The translations under genes were made by a program, and so were the position numbers. The notes under the pieces are model-generated. The model ran no database searches, had not been told where the DNA came from, and saw only the letters and a list, made by a program, of their open reading frames with translations. 64,000 nt of DNA, from positions 3,224,074 to 3,288,073 of the forward strand of contig JAJEKV010000097.1 in assembly GCA_021234155.1 (NCBI GenBank). Reading direction: 5' to 3'. This DNA comes from Isoetes taiwanensis. Lineage: Eukaryota > Streptophyta > Lycopodiopsida > Isoetales > Isoetaceae. Of this stretch, positions 13,439 through 24,635 are shown piece after piece; the first letter of the stretch is position 1, and each line of letters begins with the position of its first letter.

Positions 13439-13717
13439 ACATAGATTCAAGAAAAAATAGTCACATTAGCTCTTTGGGTATATTGGTTAAAGTAGTCTTA
13501 TTTGGACATTGAGAAACCTTAGGCAAAGCCCATAGAGGTTTGACATTCCTCAAAACCTTAGGGGAAAAATCATATTTCATATTTCAAAATTATAGGCGCC
13601 TCCAATCATAAATGACTATAAGAAAGAGGGTTCAAAGGCCCCACCATACCAATCTGGAGTCATAGAATTCCATGAATCATTGGATCCGCAGAAATCGAGG
13701 TGCACCTCGTTTAGAAT
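13439..13717 (+). repeat. SINE-like repeat, body with A-box-like sequence, B box lost
   Basis: The copy begins ACATAGATTCAAG and carries TTAGCTCTTTGGGTATATTGG, an A-box-like sequence. It then jumps from GGACATTGAGAAACC to TTAGGCAAAGCCCATAGAGG, so the internal part containing the B box of other copies is deleted. It ends at GGTGCACCTCGTTTAGAAT. It is related to the full copy at 29.5 kb but clearly diverged. Confidence 0.7.
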
Positions 13718-13949
13718 CAAAACAATCCCTTAAAATGGAGAAGCATTATGATAAGGCCGGCAACTCGCCATAGACTCCATGGAAAAACAAATTCAAGTGT
13801 GACTCTTACAAAAGGAATACAATGGATAAAGAGTATCAGAGAGTAAGTAACCTAAAGAGAATCATCCTTTATCTACAAGAAGCCCAAATGAATTTTGAGA
13901 TCAAAACTTTACTGCAGAACGAATATCAAAGCATGCCCAAACCTCAAAG

Positions 13950-14660
13950 AAACTTAGGTTTTGTAAACTGACCATGCAAGATTTACCCGCGACCCTTGTT
14001 TCTTATTTCCACCCCCCAAATAAAAAGTTTGATAACACCCACAATCCTGAAACTTTGACTGGAACAAGAAGGGTGAAGCCATATAGACATGCATGTTGCT
14101 CAAGACGTAGCGACGATCATTTACCCCTTCCGGGCATAGAGAGTTTAGCAAGATCCCACCAAAAATTTCCCTCACAACCCTCTATTATGACATCCTAAGC
14201 ATCAAAAATTGAGACTTGAATACCCAGGGGATACCAAGCTTGGTTGCCTTCCATGAGGCAATACCTTCGAGGGAGTGAGGCAAGAACACAAGGTGGAACT
14301 TCATCATCTAGAGTCCATGCTTGAGAACACTTTTGCCAAAACTTCGAGGCTAAGGAAATGTGTCAAAGCTTGGCATTTTGGAGATTATCATCTTCTGCTA
14401 TCAAGAATAGAAAAGTATCATCCGGTGACATCTTGATTAATAATTTCTTAAAGTCATTTCTCCATCTAGAGAACAATTGTAGAAAGCACCTCGCCACAAT
14501 TATAAAAAGCAATGGAGCCAAGGGGGTAAGGTTGATGAACTCCCTCTACCAACAAGAAGAAGGCGGGAGGGCTCTCCCGGAAAGTCTGAATCTTCGAGAA
14601 GCATGCAGCTTCATCACATCTCGTGAATGGGATACCAAACCCTAAGGCCAATAAACACTT
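13950..14660 (-). pseudogene. LINE reverse-transcriptase relic
   Basis: Several minus-strand frames together look like the palm and thumb of a LINE RT: a QPYPLGSIAFY segment resembling the QGCPLAPYLF block near 14540, and a thumb-like segment with FYLGGGNK near 14030. Stops and frame changes occur every 50-90 codons. It is on the antisense strand relative to the neighbouring SINE-like copies. The match is by eye and partial, so the assignment is moderate. Confidence 0.4.
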
Positions 14661-14804
14661 CTCTAGAAAACCCCCAATCCATAAACGTCATCACGACTTA
14701 AGATCCAATTTTGAGATATGCAATGCGATGTGTGCATTTAACCGCCTTGCCCAATACGCGCCTTCCATATGCCGGCAACATTATCAGAATACACCTTTCA
14801 GGCA

Positions 14805-15300
14805 AGAATCTCGGGATCGACATTCGGAAGATAATGGGGCATGCATGTATCTTGCATGCATGCATCGTGTGCCCATACCCTTTTAGTTGGGGTTTAGGCT
14901 ATTTTAGGCGTTTTGCATCGCGTCTCATCGGTAGCTTCCTCTTCTCTCGTGCCCGATTACCTTATTCTCTTTGATTTGTTTCCAGGCGGGGAGGGGGCTT
15001 CTTCACCTTGGTTTGTTATTATTTGGCGTTCCCTCATCTTTGTGGCCTTTCTGACCTCGCGGCCCTTCTTTAGCCAACTAAATCACGTGACCTTAGATCC
15101 TCGATTCTAGTTTGATAAGGAAGTTCTCGGTGTCCGGTGGTTTGTTGGTTTCAAAGGCTACATTCCTAGTCGCGCCGATCCAAGACATCGGATCGACATT
15201 CGAAGATGGGCGAGCATGCATGTCTTGCGTTGCATGCATCGCACCTGCCGCTTCGGTTAGAAGGTTTTGCTATTTTTTGCGCCCCGTGATCAACGCCCCA
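14805..15300 (+). repeat. Duplicated CATGCATG-containing segment
   Basis: Two related segments, 14807-14930 and 15175-15300, share GGATCGACATTCGRAGAT, a CATGCATGT block, TTGCATGCATCG and a following TTTTGC. They sit about 365 bp apart in direct orientation. The CATGCATG core is the plant RY element, but no gene start follows that I can confirm. A plus frame at 15112-15558 (148 codons) runs through copy 2 and has no recognisable domain. Confidence 0.55.
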
Positions 15301-16270
15301 CTCTGGCGCCTTCCCGCGCAGTTATATCTTTATTCTGTTTTGAACCCACCTCTTGTTTTTCCATTATTGTATTGTTTATCATGTTTTCTTCCACCCGCTG
15401 GTTATGCTTTTTCCACCGGTGATGCTATTCTCCTCGTATGTTGTGTTGTCTCGCTTGTTGTGTTGGTGATGCGGTGCACAGTTGGCGAGCGTGACCGTTT
15501 TCGGGACCTGCCGGGGCTCAGGGAGCCGACTCTATGCCCACGCTTGTCAAGCCCTTGAAGGCTTATCCTAAGGTTTTTCCTGAAAACACGAAGCCCGAGG
15601 ATTTTTAATCCGTTGATAAGCTTCGGCCCGGTATCGAACTACTCATCTATTAACATTGTATTTTTGGGTCCAAATGATATAGTGGATTTTTTCCCTTTAT
15701 TTTCATGGGGTAGTTAAGCATGTTGCGGCCTGCTTTAATCCTACCAGGGTAGAAAATGTGAGATGAATGAGGCCTATCTAGTTTGTTGGTTTTCATGCGA
15801 GTCTCATTAGAAAATCCTATTTGGTTTGAAGATATCTCCAGTAAGAACAACACAAAGCTTTTACGCCATCCTTAAAAAACATCTTATACGCTATAGAGAG
15901 CAAAGGTTATAGAGCATCCAATCATAAATGGTCTTGGGTTTCTTACCTGATGAACTTTAATTCTTCTATGTAGCTCAATGGCTATCTTGACCACTAAGTT
16001 CAACTCAATGAATAGTGGCATCTCTGGGCTAGCATTCTCCAATCCACAAACTACTAGGGAGTTTTCAAATATAAACAATAGCCATTGGGCCATAGATTTT
16101 TATTTGAAGCGGAGTTTGCACTTTCTTGTTGAGTTGAATTATTGCTATAACAAGAACCACATAGAGGGATCTTTGTACTATCCTAAATCTAAGCTTCTGA
16201 AAACCCACAATCTTCTTACATGTATCTTTTATACCTTTGCCGTGCTGACTAACAAACTAAAACAACGATG

Positions 16271-16392
16271 GAATATGTAGCAAATAATAGGGGTTCGGGG
16301 ATTTGATATGGATGTAAAAATAATAATTCGCTGAAAAGATAGACTATATATCCCTAAAACAATTGAATAAGTTGTTATAAAAAAAAAAAAAC
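16271..16392 (+). repeat. SINE-like repeat, tail section
   Basis: GAATATGTAGCAAATAATAGG leads into GGATTTGATATGGATGTAAAA and TATCCCTAAAACAATTGAAT, and ends GTTATAAAAAAAAAAA. The body is not present beside it. Confidence 0.75.
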
Positions 16393-18235
16393 CCTCAGTC
16401 GGTTCACAGACTACTAGAACGTGGGCTCTTCTATCAAAAGATAGCCCAATTTAGGTCCCCTAAACATAGAAGGCCACTATGTCTTGGTCACAGATCTGGT
16501 TCAATTTTTCATTTGTGCATAATCTAATATAGGGTCATTGAATTTATTTAAGCCTCTTACTAATTATATGATTAAAGTAGTATGCATCCCTCCAAAATTT
16601 ATGAGAGTGTAGTGATTTTCCAAATATAATCCATATCATATTCTTCCTTCTTTATTACAAATAGGTCATGTTCTATGCAATGTATGCACATCATGGATTA
16701 GACATCTAAAGCAAGCTTCTTAAAATTATACCATCATACTATTAATTTCTATATGTGAATAAACACATAACCATGCACTATTTAATTAAGTCTCATTAAT
16801 CATTACAAACCCGGCATTACAAGTCGTCAAATACTTTAACAAATCATGATTCATTTTAACCCATAGACTTAATATCTTCTCATGTTTACAAACTGAAAGC
16901 AGGATGAATCGGGACATCGCCGTCGGGGAAAAAATTTCCTTTCATAAACTTTACCCAATATGACATATTATATTACATTTTAAAGGCATTACAAAGAATA
17001 TCTACAACTTATAAGGAAAAATATTTTACAGATTTCAAGTAGAGATTCCGGACAAAAAATGATGTAAAATAATGTTTATCTTATACTCATGCTTTAAATC
17101 TCAACTCTTGGAATCATATGGATGCACAATCTTAAGAAAATATAAAGCAGAGCAAGGAAATACATTTTGATCAAGAACCAAGGGCAGTTAGCCAAAAGCC
17201 AGTAAAAGCCTAAGCTACCCAGCAGGTGTCATGGATTTCCTTGAGGTTATCCATTTCCTACTTTGTATATTTTTTAGCTAAAACAGCTCAAAAATGTTAT
17301 CATCCACATCTAAAAATAGGGTCAATATATGCAAATGTTGGGTACATTCCCTATAAGATTTGATGAAACAATGTTAAATCTGTTGCTTTTCTGACTTGGG
17401 GGCCGGTGTTCTTCCTTAAGATCTATACCGAGGAAGAGAAGTATGTTACATTCTATCACCATTTAAACCAATGAAATTATTTCAAACCTTTGGAATTAAA
17501 TAGAACCCTTTTTTGTCTCCATTTGCATTGTCGGCTTCTTGATTGTTGTAGGCAAGTTAGGTATGCATCACCGCTTGCTTTGGCCTCAATGGTGTTTGCT
17601 ACTTGATATTTCGGCACTCCTCCCTATTGGGATCCCGGGCACAACACTCCCATCCAATTAAATCCACAACTGCCAATATCTATGTTCTTCCCTAATTCCC
17701 TCGGATTGGCGAGTTTGGAGATGTATCTCTTACGGACTTATGATATTGAAGATCTTTTCTTTGGATCCCTCATTTTTGCTTCCTTGCCATTCTTTTTTCG
17801 GAGATTGTATGGATTGGATCTCCCTTCTTTCTCACCATCTTAGGATTACCAATCGGGGAGGTGACCTTGGGCCTCTAATTCTAACACATGTAAAACTATT
17901 TTCATCTCTCTTTATATATGGACATCTCTACAATCCCTTATTCGCGAATTTGGTTTCGGATAAAAGGTGTTCCAAACCATATACTTTATGTGGCCGTGGA
18001 GTCTCCATCCTAAGGCGGCATCTCTACATGACCTTGTCTCGATAGCTTTTTCATCGGTTGGGCCATCGTTTGCCCTAAAATCGGCCAGGCTATTTTTCCT
18101 CCCGGAACGTGGAGTTGGTATTAGAAAACCATAAGTATTTTTTGTTTTGGTTGAATAACCTTATGCCCTAAACGCCAACATGTATATTTTTCTATAGCTT
18201 TGTATCAACAAAAAAAAAAACCGATTTGAACTAGT
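16393..18235. other. No gene; poly(A)-ended stretch before the tandem array
   Basis: There are only short frames. A run of about 10 A near 18210 follows TATAGCTTTGTATCAAC, so a retroposed fragment may end here. The 101-codon plus frame at 17740-18045 shows no motif I know. Confidence 0.45.
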
Positions 18236-19047
18236 AAACCTAGACCGGACATGCCACTCCGGTCGATCCCACATGGCGTGTTATCATCCTACTACCGGTA
18301 TGAGCATTTCACGGCATATGTATCCTTTTACCCATTTTTACTTGTTCATTCTTGTATTTTTCAGCCAATATAGCATTTGGTCATCCATAAAGTAACAAAG
18401 AAATCTTATTATTTCAACAAAAATACTTTTCTTATCATTAATATCTAATCAATATTTAAGCATTTCAATATGTATTGATCATAGATCATTGCAATAAGCA
18501 TTTATCCAATCGTTTCTGATCCAATATCGGAGACTAATGTAGCGATAGTATTGTAATTACAAGTTTGATCTTTCTTAGGACGGACTCTTGCTATAAAAAC
18601 AAAGCTAAAATGATAATATTCTAAAAAAACCGTTTATGTGATGCCTTTGTCAACTTGAACTTCTTAGTGACAAGCTTCCGCAAAAAAGTAAGCAAGATCT
18701 CCATCATTCTTCCAGCCAAATCCAACTACAAAAGCAAAAGGAACAATGGGAAGAAAATCCCGTACCTGCAGCCAATCAGTACCCCGTTAGCGTAAAAACG
18801 GTATCAGGGCAAGGGCCAAAAGGTACATTGGGATTTTCAGCTCTTCGCTGATTACCCATTGTGCCTCTTGCCCTGCCAGTTAGAAAAGTCTAAAAGAATG
18901 AATGGAGAATAAAATGCAACTGCATAGACATCTGTCAGCCATTAATGCACACATTTTACATGATTGGCCCACTATGTAGGCTTATATCAACTCATTTGAA
19001 TCACATAATATCATATAAAATCATCTTCCATAAACTAGTCTGAGGAT

Positions 19048-19131
19048 TCATGCCAACATCCTATCTAAGTCTGAGGGCATAATGCATCTTGTTAAAGCAT
19101 CAGCATATGCCTCACTCAAAATCCTAAAAGA
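19048..19131 (-). CDS. Predicted last exon of unrecognised gene, unit 1
   Basis: On the minus strand, after an acceptor ending ATGCATGTATGTAGAG, 27 codons read SFRILSEAYADALTRCIMPS and end at TGA. The start phase (0) fits the end phase of the exon at 19560-19699. In units 2, 3 and 4 the same stretch carries one extra base (CATATGCCTGATGC instead of CATATGCTGATGC), which breaks the frame. I do not recognise the protein. Because the frame is open only in unit 1, this may be the one intact copy, or the other copies may contain read errors. The exact acceptor is my choice among close alternatives. Confidence 0.4.
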   Translation of the reverse strand, partial: SFRILSEAYADALTRCIMPSDLDRMLA

Positions 19132-19559
19132 CTCTACATACATGCATTATGTAGAAACATTCAAGAATCTGCCTCTACTTCAGCTTTGACAAGGAAAATT
19201 GGATTTATGACACAAGGGCAATATGCATTAGCTCCTGGTCATGCACAACAAGTCATGCAAAGATGGATATAAGCAAAGCCAATCCAGTAAATCTATTTAG
19301 AAATATCCCATATTTTGCCACCATATAAACTGGGAATAGAAAAAACAGAATTAAGACCCAATAGGCATTGTACGAAAGCCCTTGGTTATATGTGGAAACG
19401 CACGGACCAAGGAACATTAATGCAATGGCCAACTTATGGTCATAAGCCAGTCCCAAAAATTCAGCCAATGGAAACCTTATTAGGATCATATCTAAATTTG
19501 TATCTAGCTAAAAATAAGCTAATTATCAAATTAAAGTATTTCAATCATGTCAATCTAAC

Positions 19560-19699
19560 CTGATTGAAGTCGTTCCAGATTTCGGCAGTTTGCCTTTGAT
19601 CTTTAGCAATGGTGTCTGATGCAAAATTTGTCATACCACTTGCAGACCTTAAGTGCAAAAGAGCTCGTCTAAGAAAGCTTAACTTCGATTCAGCTAGAT
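19560..19699 (-). CDS. Predicted internal exon of unrecognised gene, unit 1
   Basis: This is a 140-nt minus-strand exon with acceptor CAAGAAGCAG| and donor AATCAG|GTTAGA. It begins with two bases completing a split codon, then 46 codons: LAESKLSFLRRALLHLRSAS, continuing to a charged stretch AKDQRQTAEIWNDFNQ. The composition looks like a real soluble, helical protein segment. Units 2-4 keep the splice neighbourhood but have small indels in this exon. Its phase joins exactly with the exon at 19934-20020 upstream and the exon at 19048-19131 downstream. No family is recognised. Confidence 0.5.
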
Positions 19700-19933
19700 C
19701 TGCTTCTTGTTAAGAATGCCTGATCATTATTATCTAGGAAATATAATATGAGTATTTGCACAAACAGCATCCAACTCATACCTTGTAATGCTAATTTTAA
19801 GCAAAAGCCTAAAGCTACAGGTTGGAGATTTCGCAAGTTTCCAAGTACCATGCCAAAGCATAAATAGTATTAACAGGTCAATATCCATCCTTAGAGAGAT
19901 CAAGTTGCTTCAGCATTTAATTAAAGTACATAC

Positions 19934-20020
19934 CAAAGTAGAAATTTCGACTGCCACCAGCAAATCCGAAATGCAATGAAAAGTGTCTGCAAAATCTTCC
20001 AAGCTTTTTGCATTGAAGCT
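19934..20020 (-). CDS. Predicted exon upstream of 19560-19699, unrecognised gene
   Basis: This is an 87-nt minus-strand segment between acceptor TTTCGTTGCAG| and donor TACTTTG|GTATGT, a strong plant donor kept in all four units. In the frame that matches the next exon it reads LQCKKLGRFCRHF, then HFGFAGGSRNFYF, with the last base joining the next exon to give an aspartate codon. Another frame is also open through this region (81 codons, 19910-20155), so the exon boundary on the left is uncertain. Exons nearer the protein start were not found. Confidence 0.4.
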
Positions 20021-21478
20021 CTGCAACGAAATACTATTCTTCTTATATCTCGGGTACTTCATAGCATATCCATATAAATCATCTGCTACAGAGATGCATC
20101 TACAACAAGGTCCATGCCTTTTGCATTGCACCGTAACTAATGTCAACTGCAGCATTTTGTATTGATCTCAGATGGCATGGGGTTTTGCATTGAGTTTTCC
20201 GTGTTTTTGCATTGAAGCTTAGCCATACTCTTCTTCAACATTTATTGGCACCAACAAAATAGGGCTTGAGTATCGGCTTTTCGTTGGTGAGCATTTCTAT
20301 ATGCTCAAAAAATTCCATCAAAAAGCCTAATCGCAAAAGCTATACTCCTCCTTCAAGAGCCTTAGCATATTAGGGACACCAAAAAGCCCTAAACCAAATA
20401 GTCCTTTGATCTCCCTATTTTTGTTAGAGAGAGTCTTTTAAATGAAAAAATTCATTTGGAAAATCCATACCAAAAATTCCAATATGCAAATATGCCAAAA
20501 TCATAGTAATAGTAGGAAATCCAAATTTTCCAAGGAACGTTTTGCCTTAAAGAAAGTTAATGCATTTACAATATTTGCATGTTAACTTCCAGCATGTCCA
20601 ACATGCATTTAAAACAAATGCATGCATACATTTTTAGTATAATATTAGACTAACTTTAAAAGCTTTATCATTCAATTTCATGTCAAAAGAAACTCGTGTA
20701 CTATAGCCCTTGGATATTTACCAAGATGTGAACTTGCACTCCAATGTAATTATATTATTGAATGCAACCCAATAGTGAATATCAATAAAAAAACCTACCA
20801 CCTACCGTGGAATGAGGGTAAACACACCTTGATAGTATCATTACGTGACCATGGGGAGAGCCAACCCCCAACGCCACGGTTTAAGCCTCATCCCATAATT
20901 TAAAAAGCAAGAAAATGTAGACTTAAAACATACTTTGATTATTGAGTTTTCAAATATTACAAACACTATCTTTGTCATATTGAAAAATTTGTATAGCCAA
21001 CTAGCCCCGGCATAAGTATAGTAGGCCTAGTGGCCAACACTATCTTTGTTTGTTCTTGGAACTTTTTATTTATATATAATAAAAAAATGCTATTCCATGT
21101 TGGAGGTATAATTTGATATTCTCATCTTTTTCGTGTATCCTAAACATGTGGTATGACTTCATACTCACCTCTTCATGACATGCATCATGGTAGGGTAGTA
21201 TATCACCTTGCATGGCCAATACATAACTGACATTAATCAAAATTTTTTGTCATAACCAAAAATATCAACTTGACATCATCGACTTCTTGTATATCACTTT
21301 ACTTTTCCTAAGTTGCGCATTGCCTCATATGCATGCACATAAAATATACCATATTGTAGCTTAACTAATTAATAGGTAGAGCCAAATAAACTATGTAAAG
21401 GAGATTCCCCATATATATCTCCAAATGTTAGGATAAGTATCATCAAAAATCCCCTATATGAAATGAAGTGTCTAAAAA

Positions 21479-24400
21479 ACCTAGAAACTAGCATAACCAT
21501 ACGCCGCCTCGGTCAATCCCTTGGCATATTATCATCCTACTACTAAACTGGATGAGCATTTCCGGCATAGTATCCTTTTACCCATTTTTACTTGTTCATT
21601 CTTGTAATTTCAGCCAATATAGCATTTGGTCATCCATAAAGTAACAAAGTGCATCTTATTATTTCAACAAAAATACTTTTTCTTATCATTAATATCTCGT
21701 CAATATTTAAGCATTTCAATATGTTATTGATCATAATCATTGCAATAAGCATTTATCCAATCATCTTTTTAAAATTGATCCAATATCCGAGACTAATGTA
21801 AATTGATAGTATTGTAATTACAAGTTTGATCTTTCTTAGTCATACACTCTTGCTTCTAGCAAAGCTAAAATGATAATATTCTAAAAAACCGTTTATGTGA
21901 TGCCTTTGTCAACTTGAACTTCTTAGTGACAAGCTTTTCAGCCTACAAAAAAGTCTCTTCAAGATCTCCATCATTCTTCCAGCCTAAATCCAACTACAAA
22001 AGCAAAAGGAACAATGGGAAGAAAATCCCGCACTGCGACCAATCGATTACCACGTTAGCGTAAAAATCGGTTATCGGGGCAAGGGCCAAAAGGTACATTG
22101 GGATTTTCAGCTCTTCGTGATTACCCATTGTGCCTCTTGCCCCTACCGATTAGAAAAGTCTAAAAGAATGAATGGAGAATAAAATGCAACCTGCATAGAC
22201 ATCATAGACATCATCCGTCCCATTAATGCACACATTTTACATGATTGGCCCACTATGTAGGCTTATATCAACTCATTTGAATAACATAATATCATATAAA
22301 ATCATCTTCCATAAACTAGTCTGAGGATTCATGCCAGCATCCTATCTAAGTCTGAGGGCATAATGCATCTTGTTAAAGCATCAGGCATATGCCTCACCCA
22401 AAATCTTAAAAAGACTCTACATACATGTATTATGTAGAAACATTCAAGAATCGCCTCCACTTCATATTTGACAAGGAAAATTGGATTTTTTCGACACAAG
22501 GGCAATATGCATTAGTCACTGGTCATGCACAACAAGTCATGCAAAGATGGATATAAGCAGAAAGCCAATCCAGTAAATCTATTTAGAAATATCCCAGATT
22601 TTGCCATCATATAGACTGGGAATAGAAAAAACAGAATTAAGACCCAATAGGCATTGTACGGAAGCACTTGGTTATATGTGGAAACGCATGGACCAAGGAA
22701 CATTGATCCAATGGCCAACTTATGGTCATAAGCAAGTTCCAAAAATTCAGCCAATGGAAACCTTATTAGGATCATATCTAAATTTGTATCTAGCTAAAAA
22801 TAAGCTATAATTGTCCAATTAAAGTATTTCAATCATGTCAATCTAACCCGATTGAAGTCGTTCAATTTCGGATTTGCCTTTGATCTTTAGCAATGGTGTC
22901 GATGCAAAATTTGTCATACCACTTGCGCACCTTAAGTGCAAAAGAGCTCGTCTAAGAAAGCAAATTCAGCTAGATCCGCTTCTTGTTAAGAATGTCTATC
23001 ATTATTATCTAGGAAATATAATATGAGTATTTGCACAAACAAAGATTCAACTCATACCTTGTAATGCTAATTTTAAGCAAAAGCCTAAAAGCTACGAGGC
23101 TTGGAGATTTCGCAAGTTTCAAGTACCATGCCAAAGCATAAATAGTATTAACAGTCAATATCCATCCTTAGAGATCAAGTTGCTTCAAAATTTATTTAAT
23201 TAAAATACATACCAAAGTAGAAATTTTGGCTGCCAACAAATCCCAAATGCAATGAAAAGTGTCGCAAAATCTTCCAAGCTTTTTGCATTGAAGTTCTTTA
23301 CTATTCTTCTTATATCTCGGTACTTCATAGCATATCCATATAAATCATCCCTCTGCAAGATGCATCTACAACAAGGTCCATTTTGCATGTTGTAATTAAT
23401 GTCAACTATGGCATTTTGTGTTGATCTCGAGATGGCATCGGGTTTTTCCAGACTTGCCATATTCTTCACCCAACATTTTTGTATTGGCACTAACAAAATA
23501 GGCTTCTTCTTATACCTCGGGTTCTCCAACCGGCATTTCTATATCTGTTATTTCCATATTTTGGCTGGTGAAGAACATTTCTATAGCTCAAAAAATCTCC
23601 TAAGCATGCATATTAGGGCAACCCAAAAGCCCTAAACGTTCCAAAGTCCATTGATCTCGGAACCCCTATTTTTGTTAGAGAGAGGCTTTTCCCGAAAATT
23701 CATTTGGAAAATCCATACCAAAAATTCCAATATGCAAATATGCCAAAATCATAGTAATAGTAGGAAACCCACGTTTTCAAAGGAACGTTTTTCCTTGATC
23801 TATCATGAAAGTTACATGCAATATTTGCATGTTAGCCTCCATTGTCCAACATGCATTTAAAACAAATGCATGCATACATTTTTCAGTATAATATTTATCT
23901 TTTAGAAAAACTTTAAAAGCTTTATCATTCAATTTCATGTCAAAAATAGACTAATGTACTATAGCCCTTGTATTTTACCAAGATGTGAACTTGCACTCCA
24001 AAGGTAATTATATTATTGAATGCACCCAATAGTGAATATCAATAAAAAACCCTACCACCTACCGGTGGAATGAGGGTAAACACACCTTGATAGTATCATT
24101 CTCAGGACCATGGGGAGAGCTAACCCCAACGCCACACGCCAGGGTTAAGCCTCATCCCATAATTTAAAGCTTAAGAAAATGTAGACTTAAAACATACTTT
24201 GATTATTGAGTTTTCAAATATTACAAAGAACACTATCTTTGTCATATTGACAAATTTGTATAGCCAAGCGGCATAAGTATAGTAGGCCTAGTGGCCAACA
24301 CTATCTTTGTTTGTTCTTGCAAGATGCTACTCCATGTTGGAGGTATAATCTCATATTCTCATCTTTACGTGTATCCTATATGTGGTATGACTTCATACTC

Positions 24401-24635
24401 GTCCTCTTCATGACATGCATCCTGCATAAGTATATCATAACGAAAATGTAACTCTGTAAATCAAAATTTTGTCAACCAAAAATATCAACGCATCCAGCCA
24501 TATACTTTACTTTTCCTAAGTTGCAGCTTAGGACAGCATAAGTGCTCATACAACTAGCCAATAGGTAGAGGACAACACCGGATATCTCCAATGTGATGAA
24601 GTATCTAAAAAAGTGCCCAAATTCTAAACTAGTAA
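21479..24635. repeat. Tandem unit 2 of ~3.2-kb array
   Basis: This copy is near-identical to unit 1 over long blocks. The counterparts of the three exons are present on the minus strand at about 22320-22420, 22851-22990 and 23213-23300, but each is interrupted by small indels. A minus frame of 109 codons (23200-23529) crosses the first-exon region with LYGYAMKYRD and NFNAKSLEDF, which parallels LYGYAMKYPR and SFNAKSLEDF in unit 1. Several CTG or CAG triplets of the other units appear here as CG, CCG or GCG. Confidence 0.85.

Larger units (their letters stand above)
18236..21478. repeat. Tandem unit 1 of ~3.2-kb array
   Basis: This is the first of four consecutive copies. The landmark near the start is a CCTAGACCGGACAT-type sequence, followed by TATGAGCATTTC, then ACCCATTTTTACTTGTTCATT and CAGCCAATATAGCATTTGG. 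The last two recur word for word in units 2 and 3. Long blocks are identical between units 1, 2 and 3, and differences cluster in short patches. Minus-strand exon-like segments inside this copy are open and splice-flanked. A further segment at about 18773-18884 has a good donor (CTGCAG|GTACGG) and acceptor on the minus strand but lies past the predicted stop. I infer a duplicated gene segment. Confidence 0.85.

Noticed and set aside
15112-15558. 148-codon plus frame
   Set aside because: It crosses the duplicated RY segment, and its hydrophobic content follows from T-rich sequence with no domain or splice support.
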